Shown: one piece after another, positions 59,580 through 64,000 of the stretch | Position numbering within the stretch: position 1 is the stretch's first letter | Layout of the letters: the number at the start of each line of letters is the position of its first letter | Origin: Irpex lacteus | Taxonomy: Eukaryota; Basidiomycota; Agaricomycetes; Polyporales; Irpicaceae | Direction: 5' to 3' | DNA: 64,000 nt | Assembly (NCBI GenBank): GCA_001986395.2 | Contig: MQVO02000009.1 | Location: 186,001 to 250,000 of the forward strand | Notes under the pieces: model-generated | Database searches by the model: none | What the model saw: only the letters and a program-made list of their open reading frames with translations | Told to the model about the DNA's origin: nothing | Made by a program: the position numbers and the translations under genes

Positions 59580-60575
59580 CACTCACATCACAGGGTCAGC
59601 ACTTCGTTGTATACACAGGTTAATGGATCTTCTTCTTGCTACACAGTATATGATATGCCCGTGACCACTCATATGATCATGTATCACGCCTAGAGACATT
59701 TAGGCTCGAAATTTTGACATGTAGGATGAGTGGGAGGTATTGAAAAGTGACTTGGAAGCCATTGCGACTGAATAGTGACCGGTGAGGTCGGGCTATAGCC
59801 ACCAGCAGGGCATTCAGGTTCCGGCACCCCTGCATAAAGTTGCTCCTCTCTGGGTGCTCCGTGCTGGTTCCAGCTTAAGTCATAAACGACACTACACGAT
59901 TCAAGTTCGAGGTTTTTGACGACCACGTAGCATCAACACAAGAAATCAAACCTCACACGTTTACGTTGTAAAGAAGACTCGGAGTCACCAAAGGGCCTCG
60001 ATCTCTGCAAGTTCTTCGCTTGGGCTGAATTTCTTCTGCCAGCGTGTCATCTTCGTACACTTCATAGCCTATGCTCACTGGAATCAGTACCAATGAATAT
60101 TACATTCACATACACCTGATACAAACTTCAAGCAAGTATTCGTAGGTTAGCATGAAATATCAGGACAAATTCTGGTTGCCCCAGTAAGGTCTGCAGCTGG
60201 TACCGGTGGCTCGGTCCGGCGCTTGTTTTGATAACAAGAATGCGGCCACAGTCTGCGTCTTGTACTCGTACTTACTACTTGCAAGCTATGTGACTGTGTC
60301 CACGTATCGCGCATTCTCCTTTACAACTTGGAACCTCTTTAATCACCAAGCACTCTCCGAACATAAGTAAACATTCGGCACACTCGTCCCTCCAAGTACG
60401 GTCCGAGTCCGAGCGCGAGGGGACGTCTTAAGGTATGCCTGATTCTCAAAATTTATCTAATGTCTTATGGTACCCCTGTTTGCAGAGGTCCTACGCATGA
60501 TTTTCGTACTCTGCGCCCCAGATACAGGTAATCGACTGAGCTTAGCACTATCTCACGCATGTCAAAGTGAAGAGA
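59580..60575. other. Intergenic region
   Basis: No supported gene. The frame at 59690-59926 (minus) has no domain. Confidence 0.4.
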
Positions 60576-60852
60576 TTTATGTCTGAGCGAAGCTATCCTC
60601 TGGCGTACACCGATATTCACTCGCCCGAAGCTTGCGGCGCTCATGATCGAACGAGCAAAGTCCATTCCTCTGCACATCCATGCGACTTGCGAGAAAGACC
60701 ATATCTGCATCGACGCGGTCAGGCGTGAAATGGAGCACAGCAGGATCGTGCAGTTGCAAGTGTCGGTGAATGCGAAGCAGATGGTTGCGGCGTCTCTGCA
60801 CCACTTCCTCCAAACCTCCAAGCAGTCAAGTCTCGGAATCGTACCCGATTGA
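60576..60852 (+). pseudogene. Fragment of an F-box gene
   Basis: The plus strand encodes EAILWRTPIFTRPKLAALMI and ERAKSIPLHIHATCEKD, closely matching DPYLWRTPILCRPKLASMML and SRAKGVPLLVENEGDKR of the F-box gene 4 kb upstream. The frame continues as IVQLQVSVNAKQMVAASLHH and stops with TGA at 60852. Sequence further upstream towards an F-box has several stops (around 60490-60575), and nothing resembling the leucine-rich region follows. It looks like a truncated, decayed relative. The 170-codon open frame on the opposite strand is a shadow. Confidence 0.6.
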
Positions 60853-61651
60853 GAAAGCCCGCCGCGCAGCGCCAGCAATGAATGAGTAGCCGGCCGGCCA
60901 CCATGAGTGAAAATGATCCTCGATAATACCCCCAATCCAGTAAGCTGCAGCAAGAGTCTAAATCCGATCGCGTTCATGCTTACGAGTCGTTGGCAGGTTA
61001 CTCAGGCTGCGAGTACCATGGACATCTATCTATCTCGATTGCCAAAGAGATGGCTCGGAATCTACGAGCAGTTTTCGATCGTGGTACTTTGAGCGATAAA
61101 ATGACTACAACCTGGAAATCCACAATATTTATCGTTCTCCGTACAAACGCCAACTCCGTTGACCTGGCGGCTGTCACGGATATGGCTCGCCTCGACTACT
61201 AGGTACGTTGAAGATTTTATAACTATTGGCTATACCATCCGATAATGCGCTCAACGGCACAGAAGCTTTCTGCCGGTGAGCTCAAGATAGTGCACGGCAG
61301 TTCAAAAATCAAGACAGCTTGGGTACTGTCCTGTGCACTCAGGCCATCCCCGAATCCCGGTTGGCGGATCAGTATCGTTGAGCCGAAATGTGGTATGTCT
61401 TGCAAGATCAGAGAAACGAGGATGTTTGGATAAACATTATTCGGGAGGCGGCCTTCAGTATCTCTCCGTCGTGGAATATTGCTGACCAGCGCGCCCTCCA
61501 TGCACCAGAAAAGTTCACGAAAGTCTTCAATCCATACATCTCTTCACAGGAGTACAACACTGGAGATTCCTACAAAGCATGCCATAAGAGCTAAATTTCA
61601 TCGCTATTCCTCCACATTTCCTCCTACCATAGTCCTGCCACTTGTCATCGA
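60853..61651. other. Intergenic region
   Basis: No supported gene; the short frames at 61223-61594 show no domain. Confidence 0.4.
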
Positions 61652-62404
61652 ATGACGGTGAGTGACTGTCTCCTACTACCTACCTGTCTATGAAGCTCAA
61701 CGCACGATCTGACTCTCCTTTAAGTCCATAGTTCATAATTTCAACAACACTGGGCTTCCTGGTGACCAGCTGGGAGGAATCATACTCTGTCAAAATGTAT
61801 ACGTATCTCCAGCATCAACCACAGGCTTCACCCCAGGACAGCCGATTCAGTTCATCCATAACAGGTTTCCAGGGATCCCCCTGGTCGTCGCGCTGCACTC
61901 GTGCAGAGAGTGCGACGAAGCTTGTACAGGGCTGGAAGGGGGCTCTACTGCCTCGCCGATGGTCGCTGAGGGAAACAAGGTGCTATTGCGGGTAAACGTA
62001 CGTATGTTCCGTGTATGCTCACTCATGTTCAGTACCAGTATTTCCTTCGCTGACCTTATTATCTTCTACATATGCATAGTGGCCTGGATGTCAGGCATGG
62101 AGTGGCCCAATCAGTGTTCACACGACGCACAACGGGCAGCCGACCTTTATCAACAAATCCAAGCTGGCGTGTGCGGTCGCGAAGGCCATCAAAAAATTCT
62201 ACATGGTCAGTGTGTATTCGTATTCTATCTGCGCTTTTATTGACCTCGACCTGACTTTGACAGGGATATCATCGGTCGGACCAGTGGCAGGTCAACGCTG
62301 GATGGACGCCGCAAGACATTCGATTCGAGGATCTCGTTCTTTACGAGCTCAGGCATGTCTCCAAGGGCTCGTACCAGCCGGTCCTCCTCATCCGCTCTGC
62401 GTAG
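61652..62404 (+). CDS. Small protein of unknown family
   Basis: Not recognised. Four exons join in frame. The start ATG at 61652 contributes only Met-Thr before an intron (donor GTGAGT at 61658, acceptor near 61728). Exon 2 reads IVHNFNNTGLPGDQLGGIIL, then VSPASTTGFTPGQPIQFIHN and SCRECDEACTGLEGGSTASP, ending NKVLLRVN (donor GTACGT). Exon 3 reads WPGCQAWSGPISVHTTHNGQ, PTFINKSKLACAVAKAIKKF, YM. Exon 4 reads GYHRSDQWQVNAGWTPQDIR, FEDLVLYELRHVSKGSYQPV and ends LLIRSA with TAG at 62404. About 190 residues, no transmembrane helix and no signal peptide. All three joins have good splice consensus, and the last exon has a degraded copy downstream, which supports the model. Confidence 0.6.
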
Positions 62405-62550
62405 ACGGGTGAGAGGTTCATGGCGGGCGGCTACTCAGCTGACCAAAAACAACTCACACTTAGCCTTGCCATACGGTTGCCAGTGGACCTCCTTCGCTGG
62501 CGATACCCACATCACAAAGCCCTACCACATCCTTTATCCTATTGGCCCGG

Positions 62551-62581
62551 GCTCCCTCTCTCCCTCTCTCTCTCTCTCTAG
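62551..62581. repeat. CT-rich microsatellite
   Basis: A short run of CTCC/CT repeats (ctccctctctccctctctctctctct-type), inside the duplicated block, followed directly by a TAG that could act as a splice acceptor. Confidence 0.7.
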
Positions 62582-62941
62582 TTTCCTCCGTTGGGAGGTC
62601 TTTATTTCTCCCTTTCGTTTTCATTCGCCAGCATGCGTAGGCGGGCCCGGAGCTTGCCAGCGCCACAATATCCATCGTCATTCTCCGTCTAAAACCTCAA
62701 ACCTTCGAATTCGCTGGCGACGTACACATCACACAAACTCCTATGACGTTCCTTATTTTATTGACTTTCTCTAAACTTCTCAGGCTCTCTCTGGCACTCC
62801 CTTGTGGTTTACTTTCGTTTTACTCGCACCAGCTGCACACTTGAACAAGCCATGCAACACAAAAGCTTTACGTGGTTAGTGTCTACTCTACCTATCCACT
62901 CCAGCCTCCATTAACCTGACCATGTGCTATTGCTAATAGAG

Positions 62942-63076
62942 GCAGCATCTCAAGGAGCGATGGACTTGGACGATCAACGCAAAATGGATTTCAGAAGACA
63001 TCACATTCCTTTACGAGCTCCGGCACGTCTCCCACTCGGAGTCGTAGCAGCCAGTCCTCCTCATCCGCTCTACATA
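62942..63076 (+). pseudogene. Decayed copy of the last exon of the 61.7-kb gene
   Basis: After an acceptor-like AG at 62941 the plus strand encodes HLKERWTWTINAKWISEDIT, FLYELRHVSHSES, a TAG stop (63044-63046), then QPVLLIRST and a second TAG at 63076. This parallels DQWQVNAGWTPQDIR...LYELRHVSKGSYQPVLLIRSA in the upstream gene. The stop replaces the Tyr codon of the intact copy. Confidence 0.7.
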
Positions 63077-63420
63077 GATGAGTTCATAGCGTGGGCATTC
63101 TCGATTCACCACAAAACTCGTAATTGGCCACGTTATACGATCGGACCTCCTTCGCTGGCGACACACATCACTAAAACTACATCATATCATTGGCTCTCCC
63201 TCTTTCTCTCTCGTTCCGAGTCCCTCATTGGGGAGTTCTTCCTGCTCGCTTTCGTTTTCATTCAATATTCAAACTGGCTGCCAGCGGGCCCGGAGCTCCC
63301 ATGCGTCACGATATCCATGGCACCCTCGTTCCACGCTCTCAAGCCTCGAATTCGCTGGCAACGTACACACCACTCAATCTCCTATCACATTCCTTATTTC
63401 AAGTACTCGAGTCACCGCTG

Positions 63421-64000
63421 ACAAATATCTCTCTAACCCCATTCTACGGTCGAACCTCAGGCTCATTCGCTGGCGATACACATATCACTTCAACCCCCCG
63501 GGCATCATATCCATCCTATCGTATGCTTAAGCATTGTACTATCTTCGCTCGCTTTATTATGGATGCACCCTCTTTTATTCGACTTCTCACGCTTACTTTG
63601 TTCTTCGCTAGTAGCATGTCACTGCAGGCCCCACCCACACATATAGATGCTCTCTCATCCTATTCTATCCGCTTCGTCTTTCTTGCATGCCCCATCGTAG
63701 ATCGATCGCATACTTGCACTTGTAGTTACACCAGATGATACGCTGTATACTTATATACGACCATGACGAATAGATAGATCTCGAATCCAGCTAAAACCGT
63801 TGACCGCAGACGTTCGTAGCATCAAGTAAAGGGTGGCGACAGTCTCTTCAGAAGCGTCGTGTCAAGGCGGCGTGGTTGTACGTGTATGTAGTAACACCAT
63901 CAGCAATTGTGAATCCAGCTTCAGAATACTTACTGCAGAGCCATAGAAGCAATCAAATCAAACCCCAAACTACACACGTCGCACGTCAAGCCCAATGAAT
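63421..64000. other. Right edge, no recognised gene
   Basis: One more copy of the ttcgctggcga string lies at 63476. Otherwise no coding region, repeat or RNA gene is recognised up to the end. Confidence 0.4.

Larger units (their letters stand above)
62200..63420 (+). repeat. Degenerate two-unit duplication of a 3' exon and its flank
   Basis: The stretch about 62200-62760 is repeated, diverged, at about 62865-63415. Both contain an intron-like tract, an exon ending YELRHVS...QPVLLIRS, then cctccttcgctggcga, a pyrimidine-rich run with tctctctc, ccctttcgttttcattc or gctttcgttttcattc, gggcccggagct, and attcgctggc followed by gtacacac. The 11-mer ttcgctggcga or a one-base variant occurs five times (62493, 62710, 63150, 63351, 63476). 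Confidence 0.75.

Noticed and set aside
60465..60977. 170-codon minus-strand frame
   Set aside because: Lies opposite the F-box fragment, whose plus-strand sequence has recognisable homology; the minus frame has none.

Overview
The window is nuclear DNA of a filamentous fungus, most likely a wood-decay Agaricomycete (Basidiomycota; a polypore-like species would fit, but this is inferred from gene content only). The genes are dense, lie on both strands, and are broken by many short introns of about 50-70 bases with GT...AG ends. The families present are typical of mushrooms: expanded secreted S53 proteases, wax-synthase-type acyltransferases, an F-box protein and a single-pass mucin-like membrane protein. 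No tRNA, rRNA, CRISPR array, intact transposon or virus was recognised.

Layout. 0-7.5 kb: Mediator subunit MED14 (minus, its end runs off the left edge) is divergent from MCM2 (plus) across a 335-bp shared promoter with two MCB-type boxes. 8-10.6 kb: sedolisin copy 1. 11.5-13.5 kb: low-complexity protein of unknown function. 15.7-19.4 kb: tandem pair of wax-synthase/MBOAT-like acyltransferases, the second with a one-base frameshift. 20.5-23.5 kb: homeodomain transcription factor. 26.9-28.9 kb: ATP-dependent PEP carboxykinase. 30.2-35.6 kb: two further sedolisins, tail to tail. 36.3-41.4 kb: a RING/TRAF-type zinc-finger protein divergent from a WD40 protein. 41.5-42.9 kb: a third, inverted acyltransferase. 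43.7-45 kb: single-pass membrane protein. 47.5-51.5 kb: Wee1-like kinase with a very long N-terminus. 52.6-53 kb: relic of a metallo-beta-lactamase-fold gene. 54.1-55.6 kb: FAD monooxygenase. 56.5-58.4 kb: F-box protein with an acidic tail, and a relic of a related gene at 60.6 kb. 59.0-59.6 kb: GFA/CENP-V-type zinc protein. 61.6-63.5 kb: small unrecognised gene whose last exon and 3' flank have been duplicated and degraded.

How they work together. Housekeeping genes (MED14, MCM2, PCK1, WEE1) are interleaved with accessory families that are duplicating and decaying locally. Sedolisins and acyltransferases each occur on both sides of the homeobox/PCK core, which suggests segmental duplication and inversion. 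MCM2 and WEE1 both act in S phase and mitotic entry but lie 40 kb apart. Apart from divergent and convergent neighbours I see no operon-like or pathway-like cluster. Exon joins were made by eye from splice consensus, reading frame and family similarity; exact boundaries need transcript data.
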